DNA of 64,000 nucleotides from Mariniflexile litorale (lineage in GTDB: Bacteria; Bacteroidota; Bacteroidia; Flavobacteriales; Flavobacteriaceae): NCBI RefSeq assembly GCF_031128465.2, contig NZ_CP155618.1, positions 815,501-879,500 on the forward strand, read 5' to 3'. The translations under genes were made by a program, and so were the position numbers. Below the pieces are notes generated by a model that saw only the letters and a program-made list of their open reading frames with translations, searched no databases and was not told where the DNA came from. This document shows positions 44,763 to 54,260 of this stretch, one piece after another. Every line of letters starts with the position of its first letter. Position 1 is the stretch's first letter.

Positions 44763-47700
44763 TGGATTTAGAGCAATTAGATGCTGCATTAAAAGCGCAC
44801 GAGTTAGAATTGGTTATCGGACTGGAAACACATGTTCGGTTAAATACTAAAACCAAATTATTTTGTTCTTGTCCGAATCAAGAAATAGAAACTCCAAACC
44901 AAAACATCTGTTCGGTTTGTACAGGGCAAATGGGCGTTTTGCCTGCTCTAAATAAAGAAGCAATTACGAAGGCTATTTATTTTGGAAAAGCAGTAAAATC
45001 GACTTTTGAAAATGAAGTGATTTCTTGGGACAGAAAGCATTATGAATACCCAGACAACCCGAAAAATATTCAAATTACGCAGTTTCACAACCCAGTGATT
45101 CCTGACGGACAAGTATCTTGTTTCCGTAATGATGGATCTCAGTTTACGGTTAATTTAACACAAGTGCATATTGAAGAGGATGCCGCTAAATTGATGCACG
45201 AAAAAACCGTTTCGTTAGTCGATTTTAATAAAGCCGGTGTGCCTTTAATTGAAATTGTTACCGAACCTTGCATCCGACATATAGAAGATGCTTCTACCTA
45301 TGCACAGTACATCCAACGTATTGTTCAAAATTTAAAAATATCAGAAGCCAATCTTGAAAAAGGAGAATTTAAATCGGATGTTTCGGTATCACTTCGCAAA
45401 AAACATACTTACGATTTAAATCCGCGAACCGAGATTAAAAACTTGAACTCGTTTAAGTTTATGGTCGATGCGTTGAAGGAAGAAGTTGAAAAGCAACTCA
45501 ACTATTTTATAGAGCATAAAGAGTTTAGACCCGACCAAACCACGGTTTTATGGGATGCCGATTTAAAGCAAACCAAAACCATGCGTAAAAAGGAATTTGA
45601 AGCCGATTACCGTTTCATATCCGAGCCCGATCTACCGTTTGTAAACATAAAAGACGCCGTTGCTGCTATTACAGTAGACACAAGAACCCTTCCGTTTGCA
45701 GTAGAATCTATTTTGATAAACGGTGGTGTGTTACCACAGGATGCCAAATTTTTTACTGCGGATTCATTACGTTCAGAAACCTTCGTTGCGATTCATAATG
45801 AATTGAACGATGCGTCGTTTGTGGCGAAAACATTATCAAATAATATAAAACCTGAGGAATACGCTCAAATTCAAAATATTCAAGACTTTATTGAAATTTT
45901 TAAAGGTTTCAAAGAAGAAAAAGTAACGGTTGTATTGGTTCAAAATGCGATTAAATCATTGTTAGCCGATGCTTCGTTTGATTATAAAACCTATTTTGAA
46001 GCCAACACCATTTCCGAAGAAAAAATTTACGATGCGATTGCTAAAGTCATTTCAGAAAATGAAGCAACAGCCAACGAGATTAAAGCTGGAAACCAAGGAA
46101 AAGCAGGTATTTTAGTTGGAAAAATCATCGCGATTATTGGTAAAGGCGCTTCGGGAAAAGTGATTCGCGAAGGGATTTTAAATCAGTTGCAAAGTTCAGA
46201 GTTAAAAGTTGAAAGTTCTTCTGAAGCAACTAAACAACAAACACCTCAACAACAAACTTCTAAAACACAGGAAGAAGTATTACCGCAAATTCCGATCATC
46301 ATCAAAGAAGAGTACAGAACCCATGTGATTACCGCTATTTCTGAAGCTAATATTTCAGAAACAGTCACATTTGCAGGTTGGGTCTCTAGTGTGCGCGATC
46401 ATGGTGAATTGATATTTATCGATTTACGTGATTCAAGTACCGAAATTTTTCAAGTGCGTTTAAGTAGAGAATCCTTCCCTAATTTAGACGAACTAGTAAA
46501 ACTAAAGCCAGAATCGGTTATTACCGTGTCAGGAACCATTGTTCAACGTAAAGAAGACGATTACAACACCGCTTTACGAACTGGAAAAATAGAATTAGAA
46601 GCTACCGATTTAGATATTTTAAACCTATCAAGAACGCTGCCTTTCGAAATAAAACGTGCAACTAAAACCAACGAGAACACCCGTTTTCAATACAAGTATT
46701 TAGACCATAGAAATGACGATGTACGTCGCGTGATTGTTAACCGCCACAAGGTGATTAAATTACTGCGTGACATTTTAGATAATGAAGACTTTTTAGAAAT
46801 TGAAACGCCTATTTTAAGTGCAGGAACCGATGAAGGCGCACGTGAATTCATTGTACCAACACGTAAACAAGCAGGTGCATTTTACACCTTGCCACAAGCA
46901 CCTCAACAGTTTAAACAAATGTTGATGGTAAGTGGTTATGAAAAGTATTTCCAAATTGCACGTTGTTTTAGAGATGAAGATTCTCGTGGCGACCGTCAAC
47001 CAGAATTTACCCAATTAGATATTGAAGTTGCCTATGCGAGTATGCAACAAATCATCGATTTAAACACCAACATGTTTAATGAAGTGGTAAACAAAATATA
47101 TGGTAACAAATGGATATTGCGTCCGTTTGAAATCATTACCTATCAAGATGCCATGGCATTTTATGGTTGTGATAGACCCGATTTACGTTTCGGCTTAAAA
47201 CTTCAAGACATTACAAATATTGTAAAAGATACCACCTTCCAAGTATTTAGTAAACCTATTGAAGAAGGCGGTATTGTAAAATGTATTAAAGTATCGGCCG
47301 AAGAACAAGGCAGCAAACGTATGTCTAAAGGGCAAATTGAAAAATTAACAGCGATTGCACAACAACACGGTTTGGGTGGTTTGGCTTATATTATTGTAAA
47401 TGAAAACGATTTACAATCGCCTATCATTAAATTTTTAGGTAAAGATATAGCTGCTGGCATTATTAAAGCCACCAACGCACAAGTGGGTGATATCGTATTT
47501 TTCTCAGCTGCCGATTACGCCACAGCAAATAAAGCTTTAGATGCGGTGCGTCAAGAATTAGGTGCGATGTTGAAATTAATCAACCCTAAAGAATTACGCC
47601 CTGCCTGGGTAGTCGATTTCCCGATGTTTGAAAAAACAGATGAAGGCCGTTGGACCTTTACCCACAACCCATTTTCAATGCCTGCCGTTGTTGATTTAGA

Positions 47701-48094
47701 CAAACACATGAATGGCAAAGAAGAGGAAATAGGAAGCATTATTGCCCAACAGTATGACTTAATATTAAACGGTTACGAAATTGGTGGTGGTTCGGTGCGT
47801 GCACACAAACCTGAAATTTTAGAAGCGACCTATAAAAACATGGGGTACAATAAAGAAGAGATGCTGAAAAGTGTGGGCACCATGTATAAAGCCTTCCATT
47901 ATGGTGCACCGCCACACGGGGGTATTGCTTGGGGCGTTGATCGTTTGATGATGATTTTAGAGAAAAAAGCATCGATACGTGAAGTGATGGCGTTCCCAAA
48001 AACAGGGACTAGTGAAGATTTATTATTTGGTGCTCCTTCCCTACTTTCTGACAAGAAAATTGAGGAAATGAATGTGCGCGTTATGAAGAAATAA
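44762..48094 (+). CDS. gatB-aspS: Bifunctional GatB - aspartyl-tRNA synthetase fusion
   Basis: One 1110-residue frame contains a complete GatB (residues 1 to about 476) and a complete bacterial-type AspRS (about 518-1110). GatB shows GLETHVRL, the zinc cysteines FCSCPN and CSVCTGQMG, the cradle domain and the C-terminal YqeY-like tail (KAGILVGKIIAIIGKGASGKV). AspRS begins YRTHVITAIS, has the OB-fold anticodon domain (RDHGELIFIDLRD), class II motif 2 (RCFRDEDSRGDRQPEFTQLD), the GAD insertion and motif 3 (GIAWGVDRLMMIL). The Ser/Gln/Thr-rich linker of about 41 residues joins them. The chain could charge tRNA with Asp and then amidate misacylated Asp-tRNA(Asn). His in RDHGE matches the non-discriminating type; a second reported specificity position appears to be Asp, so specificity is open. 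Confidence 0.93.
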   Translation: MDLEQLDAALKAHELELVIGLETHVRLNTKTKLFCSCPNQEIETPNQNICSVCTGQMGVLPALNKEAITKAIYFGKAVKSTFENEVISWDRKHYEYPDNPKNIQITQFHNPVIPDGQVSCFRNDGSQFTVNLTQVHIEEDAAKLMHEKTVSLVDFNKAGVPLIEIVTEPCIRHIEDASTYAQYIQRIVQNLKISEANLEKGEFKSDVSVSLRKKHTYDLNPRTEIKNLNSFKFMVDALKEEVEKQLNYFIEHKEFRPDQTTVLWDADLKQTKTMRKKEFEADYRFISEPDLPFVNIKDAVAAITVDTRTLPFAVESILINGGVLPQDAKFFTADSLRSETFVAIHNELNDASFVAKTLSNNIKPEEYAQIQNIQDFIEIFKGFKEEKVTVVLVQNAIKSLLADASFDYKTYFEANTISEEKIYDAIAKVISENEATANEIKAGNQGKAGILVGKIIAIIGKGASGKVIREGILNQLQSSELKVESSSEATKQQTPQQQTSKTQEEVLPQIPIIIKEEYRTHVITAISEANISETVTFAGWVSSVRDHGELIFIDLRDSSTEIFQVRLSRESFPNLDELVKLKPESVITVSGTIVQRKEDDYNTALRTGKIELEATDLDILNLSRTLPFEIKRATKTNENTRFQYKYLDHRNDDVRRVIVNRHKVIKLLRDILDNEDFLEIETPILSAGTDEGAREFIVPTRKQAGAFYTLPQAPQQFKQMLMVSGYEKYFQIARCFRDEDSRGDRQPEFTQLDIEVAYASMQQIIDLNTNMFNEVVNKIYGNKWILRPFEIITYQDAMAFYGCDRPDLRFGLKLQDITNIVKDTTFQVFSKPIEEGGIVKCIKVSAEEQGSKRMSKGQIEKLTAIAQQHGLGGLAYIIVNENDLQSPIIKFLGKDIAAGIIKATNAQVGDIVFFSAADYATANKALDAVRQELGAMLKLINPKELRPAWVVDFPMFEKTDEGRWTFTHNPFSMPAVVDLDKHMNGKEEEIGSIIAQQYDLILNGYEIGGGSVRAHKPEILEATYKNMGYNKEEMLKSVGTMYKAFHYGAPPHGGIAWGVDRLMMILEKKASIREVMAFPKTGTSEDLLFGAPSLLSDKKIEEMNVRVMKK
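46190..46217 (+). repeat. Four tandem AAAGTT-type heptamers in the fusion linker
   Basis: CAAAGTT, CAGAGTT, AAAAGTT and GAAAGTT follow each other with an exact 7-nt period. They encode QSSELKVES at the GatB/linker junction. Similar AAAGTT words make up intergenic repeats elsewhere in the window. Confidence 0.8.
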
Positions 48095-48130
48095 AGTACT
48101 TTTTGAGTAAATACCATGGTTAAATAAATT

Positions 48131-48163
48131 AAAAAATCCCGATAAAAATTATCGGGATTTTTT
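48131..48163 (+). terminator. Terminator of the gat operon
   Basis: A perfect 15-bp stem (48131-48145 with 48149-48163) with an AAA loop ends in a T-run, 36 nt after the gatB-aspS stop codon. Confidence 0.93.
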
Positions 48164-48538
48164 ATTTGTTATAGAAATAATCAACCATATATACGGGGTG
48201 AGGAATAACAAAACCTAATAATAGCATAATCTATTTAAGTTTTCTAATTCAACAACTCAAATATGAGTCGCAAATTAATTTTTAGCTATATTTTGAAAAC
48301 AGCATTAAACTATAAATAATTTAACCCTGAGTTTTTAAGTTAGATACTTTTCGCCTCTATCCTTATAAATCTTCACTCATACCCTGCAGTGGTCTTTGCA
48401 CTACTATCCTTAGCTCAGAAAGAGGGTTTTCTTAAAAAAGTAAAACGCCCTTAAGCAAGTGTCTTTTTTATAAAATTCAAGGTCAATAATACGCTTCAAA
48501 TCATTAACTTTGCAATTCTTAAAATTTCAATAAAAATT
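48164..48538. other. Gene-free stretch between the gat operon and ffh
   Basis: No reading frame or recognised RNA was found in this 375-bp stretch. A weak hairpin (AGGGTTTT at 48423-48430 with AAAA-cg-CCCT at 48442-48451) precedes a T-rich tract and could end a small transcript. I checked for SRP RNA because ffh is adjacent and did not see its conserved GGAAG tetraloop helix. Confidence 0.5.
48505..48512 (+). promoter_or_regulatory. ffh -7 element
   Basis: TAACTTTG is an exact TAnnTTTG match 26 nt upstream of the ffh start; no good -33 TTTG was seen. Confidence 0.6.
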
Positions 48539-49867
48539 ATGTTTAATAATTTAAGCGATAAATTAGATAAAGCCTTTCATGTACTTAAAGGGCACGGAAG
48601 TATTACCGAAGTAAATGTAGCCGAAACTTTAAAAGAAGTACGTCGTGCTTTATTAGATGCCGATGTTAACTTTAAAATAGCAAAAGACTTTACCGTAAGA
48701 GTTAAAGACAAAGCTCTTGGTCAAAACGTTTTAACAACATTACAACCAGGACAATTAATGGTTAAAATTGTTAAAGACGAACTAACCGAACTTATGGGTG
48801 GCGATGCTGAAGGTATTAACCTTTCGGGTAACCCGAGTGTTATTTTAATGTCTGGTTTACAAGGTTCTGGTAAAACAACCTTTTCGGGGAAGTTAGCAAA
48901 TTACCTTAAAACTAAAAAATCAAAAAAGCCTTTATTAGTTGCATGTGATGTTTACAGACCAGCAGCGATAGATCAGTTACATGTAGTTGGAGACCAAATA
49001 GGTGTTGAGGTATTTAGTGATAGAGGCAACACTGATCCTGTAGCTATTTCAAAAGCAGGTATCGCACATGCGAAAGCCAATGGTTATAACGTCGTTATTA
49101 TAGATACGGCAGGTCGTTTGGCTGTTGATGAGGTGATGATGTCCGAAATATCGAATATTCATAAAGCCATTCAACCACAAGAAACCCTTTTTGTGGTAGA
49201 TTCTATGACAGGGCAAGATGCTGTAAATACAGCAAAAGCCTTTAATGATGTCTTGAATTTTGATGGTGTTATTCTTACTAAATTAGATGGAGATACCCGT
49301 GGTGGAGCTGCAATTTCTATTAAATCGGTTGTAAACAAACCTATTAAGTTTATTGGTACAGGTGAGAAAATGGAAGCTATTGATGTGTTCTATCCGTCAC
49401 GTATGGCAGACCGTATTTTGGGTATGGGAGATGTTGTTTCGTTGGTAGAACGTGCCCAAGAGCAATTTGATGAAGAAGAAGCACGTAAACTCCAAAAGAA
49501 AATAGCCAAAAACCAATTTGGGTTCGACGATTTCTTAAAACAAATTCAGCAGATTAAAAAAATGGGGAACATGAAAGACCTTATGGGTATGATTCCTGGC
49601 GCTGGAAAAATGTTAAAAAACATAGATATTGATGATGATGCTTTTAAAGGCATTGAAGCCATCATACATTCTATGACACCAAAAGAACGAAGCAATCCAT
49701 CGGTTATAAATGCGAGTAGAAAACAACGTATAGGTAAAGGTTCTGGTACTTCGGTACAAGCGGTAAACCAATTGCTAAAACAATTTGATCAAATGAGTAA
49801 AATGATGAAAACGATGCAAGGTGGTGGTGGCAAAAAAATGATGCAGATGATGAAAGGAATGCGTTAA
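48539..49867 (+). CDS. ffh: Signal recognition particle protein Ffh
   Basis: The N domain comes first, then the G domain with GLQGSGKTT (about 104-112), DTAGR (about 187-191) and TKLDGDTRGG (about 245-254). The methionine-rich M domain (MGNMKDLMGMIPGAGKM) ends in a glycine/methionine tail. It binds signal peptides of membrane proteins on the ribosome and docks with FtsY. The length is 442 residues, as expected. Confidence 0.97.
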   Translation: MFNNLSDKLDKAFHVLKGHGSITEVNVAETLKEVRRALLDADVNFKIAKDFTVRVKDKALGQNVLTTLQPGQLMVKIVKDELTELMGGDAEGINLSGNPSVILMSGLQGSGKTTFSGKLANYLKTKKSKKPLLVACDVYRPAAIDQLHVVGDQIGVEVFSDRGNTDPVAISKAGIAHAKANGYNVVIIDTAGRLAVDEVMMSEISNIHKAIQPQETLFVVDSMTGQDAVNTAKAFNDVLNFDGVILTKLDGDTRGGAAISIKSVVNKPIKFIGTGEKMEAIDVFYPSRMADRILGMGDVVSLVERAQEQFDEEEARKLQKKIAKNQFGFDDFLKQIQQIKKMGNMKDLMGMIPGAGKMLKNIDIDDDAFKGIEAIIHSMTPKERSNPSVINASRKQRIGKGSGTSVQAVNQLLKQFDQMSKMMKTMQGGGGKKMMQMMKGMR

Positions 49868-49942
49868 CTTAGTGTGTAGTTGATGTTTTAAATGAAAAAA
49901 AATCATATTCGTAAATTCGTAACGAATAAATAAAATAACAAA

Positions 49943-50818
49943 ATGACTATTTTAGACGGTAAAAAAGTAAGTAACGATATTAAAGATGAAATTGCAGTAC
50001 ATGTAACTGCCATGATTTCTAATGGAGAGAAAGTACCTCATCTTGCAGCAATTCTTGTTGGAACCGATGGTGCAAGTATGACTTATGTAAACGCCAAAGT
50101 AAAAGCGTGCGAAAAAATAGGCTTCAAATCAACTTTAATAGACTTACCCGATTATACGTCAGAAGAAGAATTATTATCTAAAATAAATGAACTCAATACC
50201 AACGATGCAATTGATGGGTTCATAGTTCAATTACCTCTACCAAAACATATAGATGAGCAAAAGGTTTTAATGGCAGTCCATCCCGATAAAGATGTAGATG
50301 GATTTCATCCAACTAACGTTGGAAAAATGGCTTTAGATTTGCCTACTTTTTTACCTGCAACACCCTATGGAATTCTTGAATTATTAGAACGCTACCAAGT
50401 TGAAACATCAGGCAAGAATGTCGTGGTGATGGGAAGAAGTCATATAGTGGGACGCCCTATGAGTATCTTAATGAGTCAAAAGCGAAAAGCAGGCGATGCT
50501 ACTGTAACAGTGGTTCATAGCCGTTCAAAAAACTTAACAGAAATAACAAAAAAAGCGGATATCATTGTTGCCGCTATTGGTATTTCAGAATTTTTAACTG
50601 GAGATATGGTTAAAGATGATGTTGTGATTATCGACGTGGGTATTACCCGGGTTCCAGATGCAACCAAAGCCAACGGATACAGACTTGCAGGCGATGTGCA
50701 TTTTGAAAGTGTAAGCAAAAAAGCTAGTTATATTACACCCGTTCCTGGTGGTGTTGGTCCTATGACCATTGCTATGTTATTAAAAAACACATTATTAGCT
50801 CGTGAACGATGTGGTTAA
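49943..50818 (+). CDS. folD: Methylene-THF dehydrogenase/methenyl-THF cyclohydrolase
   Basis: It interconverts 5,10-methylene- and 10-formyl-tetrahydrofolate. Seen are the substrate lysine motif [13 protein letters not shown] (about 50-62), the QLPLPKHI loop (about 98-105), the NADP site [13 protein letters not shown] (about 161-173) and the terminal [11 protein letters not shown]. The length is 291 residues. The gene follows ffh by 75 nt, possibly in the same transcript. Confidence 0.96.
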   Translation: MTILDGKKVSNDIKDEIAVHVTAMISNGEKVPHLAAILVGTDGASMTYVNAKVKACEKIGFKSTLIDLPDYTSEEELLSKINELNTNDAIDGFIVQLPLPKHIDEQKVLMAVHPDKDVDGFHPTNVGKMALDLPTFLPATPYGILELLERYQVETSGKNVVVMGRSHIVGRPMSILMSQKRKAGDATVTVVHSRSKNLTEITKKADIIVAAIGISEFLTGDMVKDDVVIIDVGITRVPDATKANGYRLAGDVHFESVSKKASYITPVPGGVGPMTIAMLLKNTLLARERCG

Positions 50819-50823
50819 AAAAT

Positions 50824-50845
50824 GATATAAAAGTTTTATCTTTTT
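50824..50845 (+). terminator. Possible folD terminator
   Basis: GATATAAAAGTTTTATC can form a short A/T-rich stem and is followed by TTTTT, 5 nt after the folD stop codon. The stem is weak. Confidence 0.4.
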
Positions 50846-50863
50846 CATTTAAAATGAAGCTTT

Positions 50864-51055
50864 CTACTCATTAATTATTGGTTCGTCTTTTCTGTATTTA
50901 AGCATAGAAACGCCTGCGATAAAGAAAATACTACCTAAAATAGTTAATGCCCACGGGCTAAGTGCTACTAAGTTGTTTCCAAAAACTCCTAAAACACCTA
51001 TTATTAAGGATATCATGCCTCCAATAGTCAAAATGAGTGCTAATATTCGTATCAT
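50864..51055 (-). CDS. Small two-TM membrane protein
   Basis: The 63-residue product consists of two hydrophobic segments (ILALILTIGGMISLIIGVLG and LSPWALTILGSIFFIAGVSM) joined by a short loop and ending in a charged tail (KYRKDEPIINE). The composition and the ATG start with a clean upstream gap suggest a real gene, but no family was recognised. Confidence 0.6.
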   Translation of the reverse strand: MIRILALILTIGGMISLIIGVLGVFGNNLVALSPWALTILGSIFFIAGVSMLKYRKDEPIINE

Positions 51056-51175
51056 AATTTCAAAATTTATTTTGAAGCCAAATTACAACTAAAGACAACC
51101 AAGATTATTACAAAATTAACTGAGAGTGTTTTAAAATTCCCATATTAATAAGGAGTTTGTTTTGGTATTTATAAA

Positions 51176-51931
51176 TTACTTCCGACGCACTTTTTTGGCA
51201 TTATATACTTTATTTGAATCACTAAGCAGCCTATTTAATTCTATAAATTCTTCTTTCGTTAGCTCTCGATATTCACCAAGTGGCATATCGAGTTTAATAT
51301 TCATGATGCGTACACGTTTCAGAGTTTCAACCTCATAAGTTAAGTACTCGCACATTCTACGGATTTGTCGGTTTAATCCTTGAGTTAAAATAATTCTAAA
51401 CTCATAAGTATTTATCTTTTCAACCAGACATTTTTTAGTAACCTTATCCAATTCTTCTAAAGGAATCCCACTAGACATGCGTTCTATAAAGGTTTGAGAA
51501 ATTGGTTTATCAACTTTAACAATATATTCTTTTTCGTGATTGTTACTAGCACGAAGAATTTTATTTACAATATCTCCATCATCAGTTAAAAGAATCAAAC
51601 CTTCACTAGGCTTATCTAATCGTCCAATTGGAAAAATACGTTTTGGGTAATTTATAAAATCGATGATATTATCTTTTTCTACACTGGTATCGGTAGTACA
51701 AACAATTCCAACAGGTTTGTTAAAAGCAAGATAAACAAAGGATACATTTGAATTAATAATTTCTTTTCCATCCACATGAACCACATCATGAGCTGCTAAT
51801 TTGGTGCCCATTTCAGGGATCGAACCGTTTATGGTTACTCTACCAGCTTCAATAAGTTTATCGGCTTCCCTGCGTGAACAATAACCCACTTCACTTAAAA
51901 ATTTATTAATACGCTTCAATTCTGTTTCCAT
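51176..51931 (-). CDS. rluF: 23S rRNA pseudouridine synthase (RluF-like)
   Basis: An N-terminal S4 RNA-binding domain (INKFLSEVGYCSRREADKLIEAGRVTING) is followed by a RsuA/RluF catalytic domain. The active aspartate lies in IGRLDKPSEGLILLTDDG (about 99-116), with KEYIVKVDKPI and the terminal GLNRQIRRMCEYL. The overall match is to RluF (position 2604 of 23S rRNA), though RluB/E-type activity cannot be excluded. The length is 251 residues with a basic tail. Confidence 0.88.
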   Translation of the reverse strand: METELKRINKFLSEVGYCSRREADKLIEAGRVTINGSIPEMGTKLAAHDVVHVDGKEIINSNVSFVYLAFNKPVGIVCTTDTSVEKDNIIDFINYPKRIFPIGRLDKPSEGLILLTDDGDIVNKILRASNNHEKEYIVKVDKPISQTFIERMSSGIPLEELDKVTKKCLVEKINTYEFRIILTQGLNRQIRRMCEYLTYEVETLKRVRIMNIKLDMPLGEYRELTKEEFIELNRLLSDSNKVYNAKKVRRK

Positions 51932-52033
51932 TTGAATAAAAAATCAAAAACCATTTAAAATCAATCAAGATATATATAATAGTTTTGTTGCTAAATGCCC
52001 ATTATGGACTCCAGGTTCAAAAGTACAACAAAT

Positions 52034-52858
52034 CTATGCGTTTAAAAACTCCAAAATATGGTTGTAAACTTGTTGGCTTTTTAAACCATGACCAAGACCT
52101 ACCGTTTTTATAAGTTTAGAATCATGGTAATGTCGAGAAATATCTAAAGCATCTCTATAGGATATAATTCTATCTTTTTTATCGTGAATAATGAGTCCTT
52201 TTGCTTGAATATCTTTGAGGAAATTTTTAGCAGAAAAATAATCTGGCTCATGATCATAATGTTTTAAATAATATTGATTCATGGCATCTGAAACGCGTTT
52301 ACTATACCCCATCATGAGTCTATAATTATTAATAATACCAGCAAAGTTTGAAGGCGCCCCTAACGACACGAGCTTTTTAATAGGAGAATGGTAATTATGT
52401 AATGAAATAGCTGAAGCTGTAGCACCGACAGAATGCCCTATAATGGCATCAATTTCAAAATGAGATGCCACAGCATGAATACACTCGGAATATATAAAAA
52501 CATTGAATATTTTATTCCCAGAGTTACCGTGTGCAGGTGCGTCTATGGCTATAATATTATAATCTTTGGATTGCAACATTTCGATGAGGTCTTTCCATCT
52601 AAACGCATTACTTTCCCAACCGTGTACTAACAAAATAGTTTCTTTATTGCCCCTCCAATGATAGGTTGCAATGGGTATATTTTGATAAAAAACAGTTTCT
52701 TTTGTAGCTGTATTTAAAAAAGGAGCTTCATTCTCTTTAATTTTTCCTTTTTTTGGTTTTGAAAATAAAAAGACAGCTAAATGTGCTGCATAATTTGGAG
52801 AAAAGTAGCTAATGAAGTTTATAAAACCTCCAATAATTTTCATAAGATACGCTTTCAT
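52034..52858 (-). CDS. Alpha/beta hydrolase
   Basis: This is an alpha/beta-hydrolase fold with an oxyanion region LLVHGWESNAFRW (about 76-88), the nucleophile elbow IGHSVGA (about 140-146) and the catalytic histidine in VGLGHGLKSQQVYNHI near the C terminus. The aspartate is probably in IIHDKKDRIISY. A short N-terminal hydrophobic patch may associate it with the membrane. The substrate is unknown. It directly follows the cupin gene on the same strand. Confidence 0.88.
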   Translation of the reverse strand: MKAYLMKIIGGFINFISYFSPNYAAHLAVFLFSKPKKGKIKENEAPFLNTATKETVFYQNIPIATYHWRGNKETILLVHGWESNAFRWKDLIEMLQSKDYNIIAIDAPAHGNSGNKIFNVFIYSECIHAVASHFEIDAIIGHSVGATASAISLHNYHSPIKKLVSLGAPSNFAGIINNYRLMMGYSKRVSDAMNQYYLKHYDHEPDYFSAKNFLKDIQAKGLIIHDKKDRIISYRDALDISRHYHDSKLIKTVGLGHGLKSQQVYNHILEFLNA

Positions 52859-53227
52859 CTAATCCTCTCTATTTACTAAATTCATAGAAAAAGCAGGCAT
52901 GCAAATAGCAAGATATTCGCATACTTCAGTAAACGGATTGGAATATTGAACACGGGTATTCTTTAAAATTTTAATAGATTGACCAGCTTCCAAAACAATA
53001 GTTTCATCTTCTATTACAAACTGTTTTCTACCTCTAATTATAAATGTGTATTCGTCGAATTCAGGAGTTTGAAAAGGTTCACTCCAGCCAGCGGGTGCTT
53101 TCATGTGGGCAATACTAATATTAGAGTTACCATTGGTTGCAACTCCAAAATGCTCTTTTATTATTTTTCCATCGGTTGTTGGGACAACAAAGGGATTGTT
53201 TTGTATAATGTATTTTTTTTGTGACAT
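52859..53227 (-). CDS. Cupin domain protein
   Basis: The 122-residue single cupin has the motif-1-like DEYTFIIRGRKQFVIEDE and the motif-2-like AGQSIKILKNTRVQYSNP, though the classical histidine pairs are mostly lost (AHMKAPAGWSEPF). A metal-free or altered site is possible. It is the first gene of a pair with the hydrolase; no spacing separates them. Confidence 0.8.
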   Translation of the reverse strand: MSQKKYIIQNNPFVVPTTDGKIIKEHFGVATNGNSNISIAHMKAPAGWSEPFQTPEFDEYTFIIRGRKQFVIEDETIVLEAGQSIKILKNTRVQYSNPFTEVCEYLAICMPAFSMNLVNRED

Positions 53228-53255
53228 TATTTCATTTTTTTCTACCGTCTAAAGC

Positions 53256-54227
53256 CTATTTCAAAGGTTTCTTCTTAATCATTCCACCTTTTAAATCTTT
53301 AACAATACCCATAATAATAAAGGCATTTTTGTCAATTTTGTCAATTTCTGTCTGTAATTTGGCAAGTTCTAAACGGGTAACAACAGTGTAAATAATATCT
53401 TTATCATAACTATCTCCACTTTTTCCAAAACCACCTTTGCCAGCATAAATCGTGCAGGCTCTCTGCAATTTTTCGGTAACCATGATACGTAAATCTTCAT
53501 GCTTATTAGAAATGATGGTAACACCCACATATTCTTCAACACCATCTACTACAAAATCGACTGTTTTTGCTGCTGCTAGATAAGTTAAAATAGCATAAAG
53601 TGCTGTTTCAATAGATAGAATATACGCACCAACAGAAAATATGAATATATTGATTAATAACAAGACATCCCCAATGGTTAACGATAATTTTCTGCTTAAA
53701 AATATGGCTAAAACTTCGGTGCCATCGATAACACTTCCACCTCGCATAGACATACCAATTCCTAAGCCTAAAAAGAAACCACCAAAAACAGAAATTAATA
53801 ATTTATCTTCTGTAACGGTTGGATATTCCACAAAATGCACGACGAAAGCTAAAAGTGCAATGGCAGCCATACTTCTAATCGCAAATTTAATACTAAAGGT
53901 TTTAGACGCTAATATTAAGAACGGTAGGTTTACAATAATTAAAAAGTAACTTAAATCTAAAGAAGTTACGTTTTGGAGTAACAGCGAAATGCCTGTAGCT
54001 CCTCCATCAATAAAACGGTTTGGCAGCAAAAAACCTTTCAAACCAAATCCTGCAGAAAACACACCTATTATAATAAAAACATATTCTTTAATAGCATGAG
54101 ATATTTCAACCTGAAACCGTCTAACTAAAGGAACTATTTGTTTTTTGCTTACTTCTTGATTTTTTTGTTTAGATTGAATTCGTTTTCGGGCGAGATCAAC
54201 CAATAGTTTTGATAAGAATGGATTCAT
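53256..54227 (-). CDS. YitT family membrane protein with DUF2179 domain
   Basis: Five or six membrane segments (residues 50-205) contain GGATGISLLLQN and the SMRGGSVIDGTEVLAIFLSRK block typical of YitT/YpjC. The C-terminal DUF2179 soluble domain follows (GVTIISNKHEDLRIMV, KDIIYTVVTRLELAKL). Transport or ligand-sensing functions have been suggested for the family but not proved. The length is 323 residues. Confidence 0.88.
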   Translation of the reverse strand: MNPFLSKLLVDLARKRIQSKQKNQEVSKKQIVPLVRRFQVEISHAIKEYVFIIIGVFSAGFGLKGFLLPNRFIDGGATGISLLLQNVTSLDLSYFLIIVNLPFLILASKTFSIKFAIRSMAAIALLAFVVHFVEYPTVTEDKLLISVFGGFFLGLGIGMSMRGGSVIDGTEVLAIFLSRKLSLTIGDVLLLINIFIFSVGAYILSIETALYAILTYLAAAKTVDFVVDGVEEYVGVTIISNKHEDLRIMVTEKLQRACTIYAGKGGFGKSGDSYDKDIIYTVVTRLELAKLQTEIDKIDKNAFIIMGIVKDLKGGMIKKKPLK

Positions 54228-54260
54228 TAATTATTCCAGTTTTTAAAAGTTATAATCAAC

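Noticed and set aside
48164-48538. SRP RNA gene beside ffh
   Set aside because: The conserved apical helix with the GGAAG-type loop is absent; only weak hairpins occur.
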